From NCBI RefSeq assembly GCF_000503055.1, contig NZ_AYVY01000005.1, forward strand, positions 144,414-193,843: 49,430 nucleotides of DNA, in the 5' to 3' direction. Source of the DNA: Mesorhizobium sp. LSHC420B00 (GTDB taxonomy: Bacteria; Pseudomonadota; Alphaproteobacteria; Rhizobiales; Rhizobiaceae). Made by a program: the position numbers and the translations under genes. Below are positions 35,119 through 43,317 of this stretch, piece by piece (position 1 is the stretch's first letter; each line of letters starts with the position of its first letter). Below the pieces are notes generated by a model, which was not told the DNA's origin, searched no databases, and saw only the letters and a program-made list of their open reading frames with translations.

Positions 35119-35955
35119 TTACTTCTTTGGCAGATATTGATCCGGCATCGGGGTACCCGGGAACCATTTCTCGTGAAGCCGTTTCCAGGTGCCATCGTCC
35201 ATGGCCTCTCGCAATGCCTTGTTGAGCGCTTCTCGGAAGGCGTCGTTGCCCTTCTTGACCACGAAACCGGCTGGCGCATCGAAGGACGGCACGTTCATTG
35301 TTATCTTCAGGTTCTTATAGCGCTCCACATACTGCTTGGCCGACTCATAGTCAGTGAAATGCCCATCGATCGTCCCGTTGTTCAGCGCCGCCACGGCAGT
35401 GTTGTTGTCCGGGAATTTGACGATGTCGCCCTTCAGATTCTTCTCGGCATAGATTTCCTGCAACGTCCCCTGGATCACGCCAATGCGCTTTCCGGCGGTG
35501 CTCTCATTGCTCGTCAGAACCGGATCAGGCGAAATGATCGACAGGTAGCCAGCGAGATAGCCGTCGCCAAAATCCACGGTCTTCTTGCGCTCCGCGGTCG
35601 TGCCAATGGCGGCGACAGCGACGTCGAAGCGACCGTTGGCGACAGAGGGCAGCAGGGCCGAGAATTCCTGACCGGTGAAAACGACCTGCTCCTCCTTGAA
35701 CCCGAGCCGGCGCGCTACGTCGCGGAAGAGTTCAGCGTCGAAACCGGTGAAGTTGCCGTTGGCGTCGGTGAAGACATAGGGTTTCGCATCGCCCATGGTT
35801 CCGACGCTGATCACCGTCGGGTCGATGAGGTTGTAGGGGTTGTCGGCCGCTTTTGCCTGCGTTGATGCGGCCAACGTGCCAAGTCCTGTCACCAGCGCGA
35901 TCGTCAGCGCCAGACCGGATTTCACAAATTGGCGCCTGCTCGAATTCGTTTGCAT
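35119..35955 (-). CDS. Amino-acid-type ABC substrate-binding protein (family 3)
   Basis: The protein is 278 aa from the ATG at 35955, which has AGGAGA ideally placed; the frame up to 36018 is untranslated leader. MQTNSSRRQFVKSGLALTIA, with an RR-x-F-x-K motif and a hydrophobic stretch ending QAKA, indicates a Tat-type signal peptide. The mature part has the family 3 layout: TDANGNFTGFDAELFRDVARRLG, VANGRFDVAVAAIGTTAERKKTVDFG, and KRIGVIQGTLQEI. Periplasmic. First gene of the importer operon; a LacI-type operator lies about 90-110 bases upstream. Likely ligand: fructosyl-amino acids, from the neighbouring enzymes. Confidence 0.93.
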   Translation of the reverse strand: MQTNSSRRQFVKSGLALTIALVTGLGTLAASTQAKAADNPYNLIDPTVISVGTMGDAKPYVFTDANGNFTGFDAELFRDVARRLGFKEEQVVFTGQEFSALLPSVANGRFDVAVAAIGTTAERKKTVDFGDGYLAGYLSIISPDPVLTSNESTAGKRIGVIQGTLQEIYAEKNLKGDIVKFPDNNTAVAALNNGTIDGHFTDYESAKQYVERYKNLKITMNVPSFDAPAGFVVKKGNDAFREALNKALREAMDDGTWKRLHEKWFPGTPMPDQYLPKK

Positions 35956-36046
35956 GTCTTCTCCTCTTACGATTGGCCGAAGTCGGCCTGCGGTCCCACT
36001 CGACGACCCATCCATCAAAACGCTCTTTCATGGCGTTGGTTAGATG

Positions 36047-36064
36047 AATGAGAACGTTATCACT
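36047..36064 (-). promoter_or_regulatory. LacI-type operator A
   Basis: On the minus strand the sequence is AGTGATAACGTTCTCATT, a near-palindrome around AACGTT with TGA/TCA arms. It shares GTGATAACGTTCnCA with operator B at 37006. The position upstream of the binding-protein gene and the central CG fit a LacI-family operator. Confidence 0.65.
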
Positions 36065-36115
36065 TTGACTAGCATTGTCCATTTCTCGCGTCAATTGCTC
36101 AGTTGAATTCCCCAA

Positions 36116-36982
36116 CTAGACGGTTCTCTCGTCTTGAATGCGCCGAGCTCCGCGGAGGACCTCCGGCGTGATCTTTCCTAGATCAATTGCTGCCGCATAG
36201 CCGATCGCCCCGTAGTACCGGCAGGTAGCAGCCGCCGCCTCCGCGGCTTGGCTAAGAATGTCCTGAGGCGCCTCTTTCTTAAGCAGGCCGAATAGCGTTC
36301 TTGCGATGAAGGTGTCGCCCGCGCCCAGGGTGTCGACGGGTTCGACCAACCGCGCCGGGGTTCGGTAAGAGACGGTGTCGCCGTGAAGCACCGCGCCGGC
36401 CCGACCGCGAGTCACAAGAACCCACCTTGAACCAAATGCGAGCAATTCGGCTGCGATTGCGGCCAATTCCTTGTCGTCGAGACCGTCACCCGAGACACAA
36501 GCCAGATAGCAATAGGGCCCAATCTCGCGTCGGTGTCCCGGTTCCCGGCGGGTGGAAAAATCATAAGACAACAGTGACTTACTTGATACAGCGGCAACCC
36601 ACGGGTCCAAACCGCTGGACTGGCCGATGTGGACGGCCTGAAAACCCGAGAGAAAATCCAGATCTTCTTGCGTCGGCGTGAACACCGAAACTCCGAGATC
36701 GAAGTCCAGGAAAATCCGATCGGCGTTGCGGTGACCTATGAGGCAGTAGGCGGTCGGCCCTTCAAGGCGCCGCAATCGGGTGATGTCCACGCGGTCGGAC
36801 TTGAGTGCGGCGTGGATCAAGTCCCCTGCCCGGTCTTTGCCGATCGCCCCAACATAGGCCGACTGCCCGCCGAAGCGGCTGACATACACCGAGACATTGA
36901 GGCAATTTCCGCCAGGATACATCTCGCCGCGAGCGAGATAACAATCGACCACGTTGTCGCCCATCGCGGCAATCTTGACCAT
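36116..36982 (-). CDS. frlD: PfkB-family sugar kinase, fructoselysine-6-kinase-like
   Basis: A 288-aa ribokinase-type kinase. The sugar site MGDNVVDCYLARGEMYPGGNCLNVSVYVSRFGG near the N-terminus and the catalytic DTLGAGDTF near residue 240 are clear. The opening (MVKIAAMGDNVVDCYLARGEMYPGGN) closely resembles E. coli FrlD, which phosphorylates fructoselysine on C6 of the sugar. It is the partner of the FrlB-like deglycase encoded divergently, across a 101-base gap with a LacI-type operator. Expected substrate: a fructosyl-amino acid. Whether lysine is the amino part cannot be told. Confidence 0.75.
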   Translation of the reverse strand: MVKIAAMGDNVVDCYLARGEMYPGGNCLNVSVYVSRFGGQSAYVGAIGKDRAGDLIHAALKSDRVDITRLRRLEGPTAYCLIGHRNADRIFLDFDLGVSVFTPTQEDLDFLSGFQAVHIGQSSGLDPWVAAVSSKSLLSYDFSTRREPGHRREIGPYCYLACVSGDGLDDKELAAIAAELLAFGSRWVLVTRGRAGAVLHGDTVSYRTPARLVEPVDTLGAGDTFIARTLFGLLKKEAPQDILSQAAEAAAATCRYYGAIGYAAAIDLGKITPEVLRGARRIQDERTV

Positions 36983-37005
36983 CGCAGGACTTTCAGTTTA
37001 AAGGG

Positions 37006-37023
37006 TGTGATAACGTTCGCACA
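37006..37023 (+). promoter_or_regulatory. LacI-type operator B
   Basis: TGTGATAACGTTCGCACA: TGTG/CACA arms around an AACGTT core, palindromic except for two base pairs. It lies in the divergent gap between the FrlD-like and FrlB-like genes and can serve both. It matches operator A in 15 consecutive positions allowing one variable base. Confidence 0.7.
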
Positions 37024-37083
37024 ATGGCCCGCCATTGTCAATTGTGCGCCGGCCCAAGCTCTGTCAACGAGAAGAGGAACCTA

Positions 37084-38085
37084 ATGATTTTCGCCCTCCC
37101 CGCCGACGTTGAACGCGCCCTGGCCGCTACGGCGGGCAGGCAGTTTTCGCATCTATTCCTCGTGGCGTGCGGCGGCTCGCTCTCGATCATGATGGCAGGC
37201 AAATACTTTGTCGACCGTCACAGCGGCACATTCGCCTGCGATATCTACAACGCGGATGAGTTCGTCTGCCGAGATCCGCGACGGTTGGGACCTGACGCGC
37301 TCGTCGTCCTTTGCTCGCAGACAGGCACCACCCAGGAGACCGTGCGAGCGGCCAATCATGCAAAGGATCAAGGCGCGACGACAATCGGCATGACGCTCGA
37401 CCAGATATCGCCCCTCGCGCAGGCGGTCGACCACGCAGTCGCCTACCAGGCCTCCTACACGACGGGCAAACCGATCGATGCAGCCCGCAGCAACTACGGC
37501 GTGCTCTACATGTTGCTCGCCGGCCTAATCGATGCTCGGGAGGATGCCGGGCTGACCGCCGATCTGCTGATGAGCCTGAGCCATCTTCAGCCGGCGATCG
37601 AACGTGCGCACCGGACCTATGCCGACCGGTTTAAGGCCTTCGTACCCCGTTTCGCGCCGCGCAAAGCGATCTACACACTGGCCAGCGGTGCAAGCTACGG
37701 TGCGGCGTATTCCTACGCCATCTGCGTGTTGATGGAGATGCAGTGGTACGACTCGCAAGCCATACACGCCAACGAGTTCTTTCACGGCCCGTTCGAGGTG
37801 GTGGACCGGGATACTTGCTTCGTGGTCTTGATGGGTTTGGACGAGACGAGGCACCTTACGGAACGCGCTCGCGATTTCCTTTTCAAGCACGGCAGCCGGG
37901 AAAACATCCTGGTGCTCGATGGAGCGGAACTCGACCTCAGCGGTATGTCCGAACACATCAAACCCTATCTCGTGCCCTTGGTCTTCTTCGACACTCTATG
38001 GCGTTTTGCCTATACGCTGGCTGGTCTGCGCGGCCAGCCGATGCTCGAGGGCCGGCGCTACATGAAGAAGCTCACGGACTACTAG
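37084..38085 (+). CDS. frlB: SIS-domain deglycase, fructoselysine-6-phosphate deglycase-like
   Basis: The protein is 333 aa from the ATG at 37084, after AGAGGA; the frame upstream to 37024 is leader. Two SIS (sugar isomerase) domains are seen: FLVACGGSLSIMMAGKYFVD, VVLCSQTGTTQETVRAAN (phosphosugar site), then TLASGASYGAAYSYAICVLMEM and ANEFFHGPFEVVD with the catalytic Glu/His region. The closest known pattern is E. coli FrlB, which splits fructoselysine-6-phosphate into lysine and glucose-6-phosphate. With the divergent FrlD-like kinase it forms a complete route from an Amadori compound to glucose-6-phosphate and a free amino acid. Cytoplasmic. Confidence 0.75.
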   Translation: MIFALPADVERALAATAGRQFSHLFLVACGGSLSIMMAGKYFVDRHSGTFACDIYNADEFVCRDPRRLGPDALVVLCSQTGTTQETVRAANHAKDQGATTIGMTLDQISPLAQAVDHAVAYQASYTTGKPIDAARSNYGVLYMLLAGLIDAREDAGLTADLLMSLSHLQPAIERAHRTYADRFKAFVPRFAPRKAIYTLASGASYGAAYSYAICVLMEMQWYDSQAIHANEFFHGPFEVVDRDTCFVVLMGLDETRHLTERARDFLFKHGSRENILVLDGAELDLSGMSEHIKPYLVPLVFFDTLWRFAYTLAGLRGQPMLEGRRYMKKLTDY

Positions 38086-38149
38086 TTCCGCCGCGCTCTG
38101 CAGCCATCCAACAACTCCCAGCCCGGCTTCTGCGTAGAAGGATTTTTCT

Positions 38150-39277
38150 ATGACTGCATCCCCAAAACCGCGCCAAGTCGTCGTCATCGGCGCTGGCATC
38201 TTCGGCATCTCTTCCGCGCTGCACCTCGCTCGTCTTGGCTTTGATGTAACCATTGTCAACGACGGCGCGCCGGCCAACGGTGCATCCGGCCGTTCACTTT
38301 CCTGGCTGAACTCAGCGCGACGTGCTGACACTGCTTACCACCGCTTGAGGCTTGCGGGCATCGACCGTTATCGGACCCTGGCGGCCACAAGGCCGGAAAC
38401 GGCGTCGTGGCTTCGCTTTGACGGCGGCCTCACCTGGGATGCGGATGATGGGACGAACCAGATCGCCTCCATCTGCCAGCTGGAGCAGGATATTGGTTAT
38501 GACGCGCTTCTGCTCGGCCCTGCCGAAGTCGGCGCAGTGACGCCCGGTGTCAACGCCAGCGCAATCACCCCGCAGGGTGCCATCTTCAATCCTGGCGAAG
38601 GATGGGTTGACCTGCCCTGCCTGATCGATCTGCTGCTCAATGAGTTCCGCTCCCGCGGCGGCAAGCTCGTCCAGAACGCCGGACGCGTGCGGATAGATGC
38701 CACAGGTGGTCGCGCGCGTGGCGTCGTCACTGCCGACGGTGTGCCGTTAAAGGCGGATGCAGTGGTCCTTGCCGTTGGGCCAGCGACGCCTGCCATGCTT
38801 GCGGAGATCGGAGTTCGTGTCCCCGACGCCACGCCGATTTCACTCCTCTTGAAAACCAAGCCGATCAAGACCGAGCTCCGTGCCGTGCTGAATACGCCGC
38901 GCGTGGCGGTGCGCCCGACGCCGGATGGCGAACTTGTTTTGGATTCGGCGTGGTCGGAGGAAGAAGTCGTGGTCAACTCTGATGGAACTTACACCGTGCA
39001 CGACAAGACCGTCAAAGGACTGCTCGACGAGGCTAGTGCGGTGCTCGAGGGCAATCGGCGGCTCCAACTCGCTACCTATGCAGTTGGCCCGAAGCCCATG
39101 CCGGGCGACGGCGAGCCAGTGCTTGGCTCCGTCGAGACCGTCGCCGGGCTTCACGTCGCCTTTAGCCACAGCGGCGCCACGCTTGGATTGATCGTCGGCG
39201 AATTGCTTGCCAAAGAAATCGCCTCAGGCAATCCGCATCCCATGCTTGCAACGTTTCGCGCTAGTCGATTCAGCTGA
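38150..39277 (+). CDS. FAD-dependent oxidoreductase of the DAO/amine oxidase type
   Basis: A 375-aa flavoenzyme. The Rossmann FAD motif VVVIGAGIFGISSALHLARLGF is at the N-terminus. PANGASGRSLSWLN follows as the DAO-type loop, and near the C-terminus comes LHVAFSHSGATLGLIVGELLAKEI (second FAD contact). DAO-family enzymes oxidise D-amino acids, sarcosine, glycine or fructosyl-amino acids (amadoriases). It lies 64 bases behind the FrlB-like gene in the same direction. It could therefore be a second, oxidative way to open Amadori compounds, or act on the released amino acid. No signal peptide. Confidence 0.85.
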   Translation: MTASPKPRQVVVIGAGIFGISSALHLARLGFDVTIVNDGAPANGASGRSLSWLNSARRADTAYHRLRLAGIDRYRTLAATRPETASWLRFDGGLTWDADDGTNQIASICQLEQDIGYDALLLGPAEVGAVTPGVNASAITPQGAIFNPGEGWVDLPCLIDLLLNEFRSRGGKLVQNAGRVRIDATGGRARGVVTADGVPLKADAVVLAVGPATPAMLAEIGVRVPDATPISLLLKTKPIKTELRAVLNTPRVAVRPTPDGELVLDSAWSEEEVVVNSDGTYTVHDKTVKGLLDEASAVLEGNRRLQLATYAVGPKPMPGDGEPVLGSVETVAGLHVAFSHSGATLGLIVGELLAKEIASGNPHPMLATFRASRFS

Positions 39278-39464
39278 AAGGGCAATTGCGGCAAGGCCGA
39301 ACTGTCCAAGCGCGGACGCTCAAGGGAGAAGATGAATGCCCCGCAAACTATGGCCAGATAGCCGCTCGCGATCCACTGGAGTGCGCTGAGCGCGACAAGT
39401 TGCGCAAGCCTCAATTCAAAGCCAAGAAGATCGAAAGGCAGACTGCACCGAAGAGCCCGGCGGT

Positions 39465-39902
39465 CTACCTTGTGGGAATTAGGTGCAGTGCAGACTTCCC
39501 GCCCTTCACGGGCGCCGCTGACAGCTTGCGGTCAAAGCTGGCAAGTTGGCCGCCTCGCGCCTTGGCGAGCGCGAGAAGGTACGTATCCGTGACCTGTGCC
39601 GAAGTCAGGATTTTCGCTGCATCGATGTCGCCGGAGCCAACCAGGCTCACATCGTCGGGCCAGAAGCTGTGCCCGTGCAGAGCCCGCAACTTGGTAACGA
39701 TTTGCGCAACGATGGCGGGCGAGCCGGGAGAATTAGGATATCTTTGGTTCCCGACGATGCGCAGGACGCCGTTTTCGGTGATCGGACAAGTAGCCCATGC
39801 CGCGTTGCCCGTCTCTTCGAACCAGCCATGCGCGTCGCCATAGGCGACGTGACCAGGATCGATCAGTGCGATCAGCACATTGACACCGAGCAGGAAGGTC
39901 AA
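39465..39902 (-). CDS. vapC: PIN-domain VapC-type toxin with altered active site
   Basis: A 145-aa PIN-domain protein. VapC toxins are Mg-dependent RNases that cut tRNA or rRNA. The usual first acidic residue in LLDVNVLIAL is Gly here (LLGVNVLIAL, G6, codon GGT), whereas E43, D106 and D124 are in place. Loss of that Asp is expected to abolish or greatly weaken activity. The ATG overlaps the antitoxin stop (ATGA). The gene ends in a gap of 187 bases after the FAD oxidoreductase (convergent). A single A-to-G change would explain the substitution. Confidence 0.85.
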   Translation of the reverse strand: MTFLLGVNVLIALIDPGHVAYGDAHGWFEETGNAAWATCPITENGVLRIVGNQRYPNSPGSPAIVAQIVTKLRALHGHSFWPDDVSLVGSGDIDAAKILTSAQVTDTYLLALAKARGGQLASFDRKLSAAPVKGGKSALHLIPTR

Positions 39903-40126
39903 GGCAGTTCGTTTCGCAAGGCGTTGACCGTCTCAAGCGTGACAGGAGGTGCATGCGGCCGAGGCGACAGAAGAGGAATCCCGTTGCGCTCGCCGCCAGC
40001 TTGAGGCCGGCGCAGCGAGCGCCGGGCGAGATCGCTAATGACCTCGCCGAGGCTACGACCCTGCTGCCGGGCCATGGCCCTGGCCGCGACCAGGACGTCG
40101 TCATCAATCGCCAGTGTGGTTCTCAT
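39899..40126 (-). CDS. vapB: VapB-type antitoxin
   Basis: The protein is 75 aa from the ATG at 40126 with AGGAGAG upstream; an in-frame ATG at 40156 lacks it. MRTTLAIDDDVLVAARAMAR then QQGRSLGEVISDLARRSLRR is a ribbon-helix-helix DNA-binding domain. The C-terminal LPLLSPR-type tail (NGIPLLSPRPHAPPVTL) should wrap the PIN toxin. It overlaps the toxin gene by 4 bases. It is intact, although the toxin appears disarmed. Confidence 0.85.
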   Translation of the reverse strand: MRTTLAIDDDVLVAARAMARQQGRSLGEVISDLARRSLRRPQAGGERNGIPLLSPRPHAPPVTLETVNALRNELP

Positions 40127-40262
40127 ATCACTCTCCTGACGCGCATCAAACATCACGCATGATGTGGACTAGCTACGTCGGACACTCAAGCGGTGCGAAT
40201 ACCCGGCGGATTTGCGTGGAACACGTTTTGCCGGAAAGATCGTCGCTCCGCGGCTTCAACCT

Positions 40263-40419
40263 TTATGCGACGAAAACTGCGCCCGCGGTAATCAGCGAAA
40301 CGCCAAGCCAGTTCGGCAGGGACAATTGTTATCTGAGGAAAACCGCACGGAATACCGTGTCAAGCGCGACGCTTAGCGTGGCGTCACCGAGCAACTCGCC
40401 CTCCCACAATGCAGCACCA
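40263..40419 (-). pseudogene. EamA/DMT-type transporter relic
   Basis: The minus strand keeps one frame with an internal TAA. It reads GAALWEGELLGDATLSVALD and TVFRAVFLR, then after the stop QLSLPNWLGVSLITAGAVFV-A. The last part is typical of the final helix of EamA-type drug/metabolite permeases (L-G-x-x-L-I-x-A-G). Only the C-terminal end remains, in the 329-base gap between the vapB start and the alcohol dehydrogenase. Confidence 0.5.
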
Positions 40420-40455
40420 GGGCTGCGATGACATGTCTTGATCGTGTTGCTGAAG

Positions 40456-41442
40456 TCAGCCAGATCCTACGTCGATAACGGCCTTGATCAGACCGGACTT
40501 CTGCTGCGCCCAGATTGCGATGTCGCGTGGGTTGTCGCGCAGGGTGGTGCGGTGGGTGACAAGCTGGTCGATTGGTATTTTTCCAGCGCGAATCGAGGCA
40601 ATGACGTGCTGGAAATCGCTACGAGTCGCGTTGCGACTGCCGATCAGCATCATTTCCCGTTTGTGGAACTCTGGATCGGAGAAAGTTATGTCGTCCGGCA
40701 CGACGCTGACCATCACCATGACGCCGCCATGAGCAACATAGGCAAGGCAGACTGCATCGAACGGCTGTTTCCCGTTGCGTCGAAGACGACGTCGAAACCT
40801 GCTCCCGCAGTTCGCGCCGCTATCGTTTCGATGATCGAAGGTCAGCCGCTCGGTATCGACGTCCATGACGGTCACGTTCTGTTGCGCGATTCGCGCAAAA
40901 AGCGCGGTGCCGAGGCCGATCGGCCCGGCGCCGATAACGAAGGTGCGAATGCCCGGCCCCGCCATGCATCTGCGGACTGGGTGGGCACCGATGGCCAGAA
41001 ACTCGACCGTGGCCGCCTCCACCAGTGACAGGCCGGCCGCTGGAATCAAGTTTTGCGCCGGCACGAGAATCTGCTCACTCATGGCACCGTCACGGTGCAC
41101 GCCAAGCACCTCGATCGACATGCAGCAGTTAGGCTTGCCCTGGCGGCAGGCGGCACAATGTCCGCAGGCAAGATAGGGATTGACGAGGATTTGCTCTCCG
41201 ACCGACAGGTCCACGGGCGCGTTGATTGCCGCGATTGTTCCCGAAACCTCATGGCCCATGATGCGCGGATAGGCGAGATAAGGATGCCTGCCCTCGAAGA
41301 TGTGGTAGTCGGTTTCGCATATCCCGACAAAGGCGACATTGACCAGTGCCCAGCCTTCGGGCGGAGCGTCTGGTGCCTGCTGCTCCTCAAACACCAGTCT
41401 GCCGGGCTCGGAGCATCGCACGACTTTGATGGTGGGATCCAT
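40456..41442 (-). CDS. Zinc-type alcohol dehydrogenase with scrambled middle
   Basis: A 328-aa member of the medium-chain dehydrogenase family. The catalytic zinc site is GICETDYHIFEGRHPY with GHE, the structural zinc site NPYLACGHCAACRQGKPNCC, and the NAD motif FVIGAGPIGLG. Between residues about 200 and 230 the product is Arg-rich nonsense (FDHRNDSGANCGSRFRRRLRR). The next frame over the same bases reads SIIETIAARTAGAGFDVV then FDATGNSRSMQSA, the normal family sequence. Two compensating frame changes, plus a missing stretch after DTERLTF, are therefore present, and the protein is shorter than the usual ~340-350. It is probably inactive or a double sequencing artefact. It lies 81 bases from the sugar importer operon, in the same direction. 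Confidence 0.75.
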   Translation of the reverse strand: MDPTIKVVRCSEPGRLVFEEQQAPDAPPEGWALVNVAFVGICETDYHIFEGRHPYLAYPRIMGHEVSGTIAAINAPVDLSVGEQILVNPYLACGHCAACRQGKPNCCMSIEVLGVHRDGAMSEQILVPAQNLIPAAGLSLVEAATVEFLAIGAHPVRRCMAGPGIRTFVIGAGPIGLGTALFARIAQQNVTVMDVDTERLTFDHRNDSGANCGSRFRRRLRRNGKQPFDAVCLAYVAHGGVMVMVSVVPDDITFSDPEFHKREMMLIGSRNATRSDFQHVIASIRAGKIPIDQLVTHRTTLRDNPRDIAIWAQQKSGLIKAVIDVGSG

Positions 41443-41523
41443 GACGGCAATTCCCCCCTTGCTAAGCTGGAGTCCGGCAACAGGAAGTGGTCCGGCGGTG
41501 CAATCCGCCGGACCGCTGGTGGA

Positions 41524-42444
41524 TCACTCGAAGTCCTTGACGTTCTGCAGCGTCACCAGTCCGGCGCCGGTATCCACATTGGCCTCGACGGGTTCCCCAC
41601 GGATGGCCCTGACGACGGTGTCGATGCCAAGCTCGCCCATTTTCGCGGGAAATTGAGCTACGCTGGCGTCCTCCGCCCCCGACTTGATCGCTTCGATCTC
41701 ACCGCAGCAGGCGTCAAAGCCGACCACTATGAGGTTGTCGTTGGCAATGCCTGCATTGCTGATCGACTTGACGGCTCCAGGGATCGGCGGGCCGCAGGCC
41801 GCGTAGATTGCCTTGAGATCAGGATTGGCCGTCAGAATGTCTTCGGTCACTGACGTGCCAAGTTCCAGCGTGCAGTTGGTTGCACCTTTGCCGACGACCT
41901 CGACCTTTACCTCACCCAGTCCCTCCATCATGCCCGTGACCCGGTCATCCAGAGCCGGCACCCCGGGAACGCCTTGCAGAATACCGATCTTGTCACCGCT
42001 CTTGAGCACCGTCTTCAGGTATTCTCCGGCGATCTTGCCGCCATTGAGGTTATTGGTCGATACCAACGCCGTCTGGCCTTTCCAGTTGGGGATGCTGTTG
42101 TCGACGAGAACCACCTTGATGCCGGCGGCCACCGCCTTGTCGAGCGCCGGCGCGACCGTCGGGTCGACCGGAGTGATTGCAAGCCCTTTGACGCCTTGCG
42201 TGATCATGGATTCGATCAGAGCGATCTGGCCTTCAATGTCGGTGGCCGCCTGGCCCTGGCCGGTGACCAGTTCGATCTCCGGATGAGCGGCCGCGTATTT
42301 TTTGGCGGCGTCCTCCATGGTCGAGTAGAACGGCACCGGGAATTTCGTGATCAGGCCGATCTTGATCTTGTCTGCGGCCGAAGCCGGCATAGAAAACGCA
42401 ACGGCGATCGCCAGCCCTGCGAACAGTTTTCGGTTCATTGGCAT
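41524..42444 (-). CDS. Ribose-type ABC substrate-binding protein
   Basis: The protein is 306 aa from the ATG at 42444, behind GGGAGG; the frame upstream (to 42519) is leader. MPMNRKLFAGLAIAVAFSMP then ASA is a signal peptide. The mature part has the RbsB-type fold: KIGLITKFPVPFYSTMEDAA, LIESMITQGVKGLAITPVDP, VVLVDNSIPNWKG and GFDACCGEIEAI. Periplasmic. The operon order is permease, ATPase, binding protein. The sugar is unknown. A Cys pair in the ligand-side loop GFDACCGE is unusual. Confidence 0.92.
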   Translation of the reverse strand: MPMNRKLFAGLAIAVAFSMPASAADKIKIGLITKFPVPFYSTMEDAAKKYAAAHPEIELVTGQGQAATDIEGQIALIESMITQGVKGLAITPVDPTVAPALDKAVAAGIKVVLVDNSIPNWKGQTALVSTNNLNGGKIAGEYLKTVLKSGDKIGILQGVPGVPALDDRVTGMMEGLGEVKVEVVGKGATNCTLELGTSVTEDILTANPDLKAIYAACGPPIPGAVKSISNAGIANDNLIVVGFDACCGEIEAIKSGAEDASVAQFPAKMGELGIDTVVRAIRGEPVEANVDTGAGLVTLQNVKDFE

Positions 42445-42531
42445 TGTTTTCCTCCCTTGGATTGAGACGCCTCCCTGCGGGAGACGCTTCAGGCATTTGC
42501 GGACCGGAACGGTCCCCAAATCTCGAACGGG

Positions 42532-43317
42532 TCAGGCTCCAACGATCATGGAAACCAGCTCCTGTTTGTTGTCCTTGGTCGGCACCAGTTCGCCGACCCT
42601 GCGGCCCTGGCGAAGCACCACCGCGCGATCGGCGAGTTCGACGACGTGTTCCATGTTGTGAGTGATCAGGATGACGGCATTGCCCTGGTCGCGGAGCGCA
42701 GCAACCAGATTGAGCACCTGCCGTGATTCACGCAGGCCGAGTGCGGCGGTCGGCTCATCCAGAATGACAACCTTGCGGGCGAATACGGTCGAGCGGGCCA
42801 CGGCAATGGCTTGTCTTTGTCCACCCGACATCATGGCGACGACGGCATCCAGCCGCGGCAACGTGACCTTGAGATTCACCAACAGAGCGCGGGTCTCGGC
42901 GTCCATTCGGCGCTGCTGCAGAAATCGCAGGCCGCGCGGAAGCCATTGCGGGCCAGCCAGCTCGCGGCCGGCAAAGAAGTTCTGTCCCGGTGTCAGATTG
43001 TCGAACAGCGCCAGGTCCTGATAGACGGTCTCGATGCCGGCGAAGCGCGCATCCGCAGGGGAGCGTATCTGCGTTGGCGCACCATCCAAAAAGATCGCGC
43101 CGGCATCGAGTTGGTGCACCCCGCTGATGCATTTGGTTAGCGTCGATTTACCCGCGCCATTGTCGCCGAGCAGGCCGACGATCTCGCCTCGCCGCACCTC
43201 GATGCTGACATCGTCCAGGGCCAGAACCGAACCGAAACGCTTGGTCGCACCGCGTACCGCCAGCACGGGATTGTCCGCGGTGACCGCATGATCGACGTTG
43301 GCCGCAGCAGCGCTCAT
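42532..43317 (-). CDS. Ribose-type ABC transporter ATP-binding protein
   Basis: A 261-aa single-domain ATPase of the sugar (CUT2) type, from the ATG at 43317, which overlaps the permease stop (ATGA) and has GGGAGG upstream. Walker A is GDNGAGKST, the signature MSGGQRQAIAVARS, and Walker B VILDEPTAALG, followed by ITHNMEHV. Most RbsA proteins have two such domains (~500 aa); this is the half-size form, expected to act as a homodimer. The signature and Walker B are intact. Confidence 0.92.
   Translation of the reverse strand: MSAAAANVDHAVTADNPVLAVRGATKRFGSVLALDDVSIEVRRGEIVGLLGDNGAGKSTLTKCISGVHQLDAGAIFLDGAPTQIRSPADARFAGIETVYQDLALFDNLTPGQNFFAGRELAGPQWLPRGLRFLQQRRMDAETRALLVNLKVTLPRLDAVVAMMSGGQRQAIAVARSTVFARKVVILDEPTAALGLRESRQVLNLVAALRDQGNAVILITHNMEHVVELADRAVVLRQGRRVGELVPTKDNKQELVSMIVGA

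Noticed and set aside
39290..39450. A hydrophobic minus-strand stretch (LRLAQLVALSALQW, IASGYLAIVCGAFIF)
   Set aside because: It resembles a membrane protein and could be another transporter relic, but it lacks boundaries and motifs and overlaps the gap and the end of the oxidoreductase. The evidence is too weak to list.
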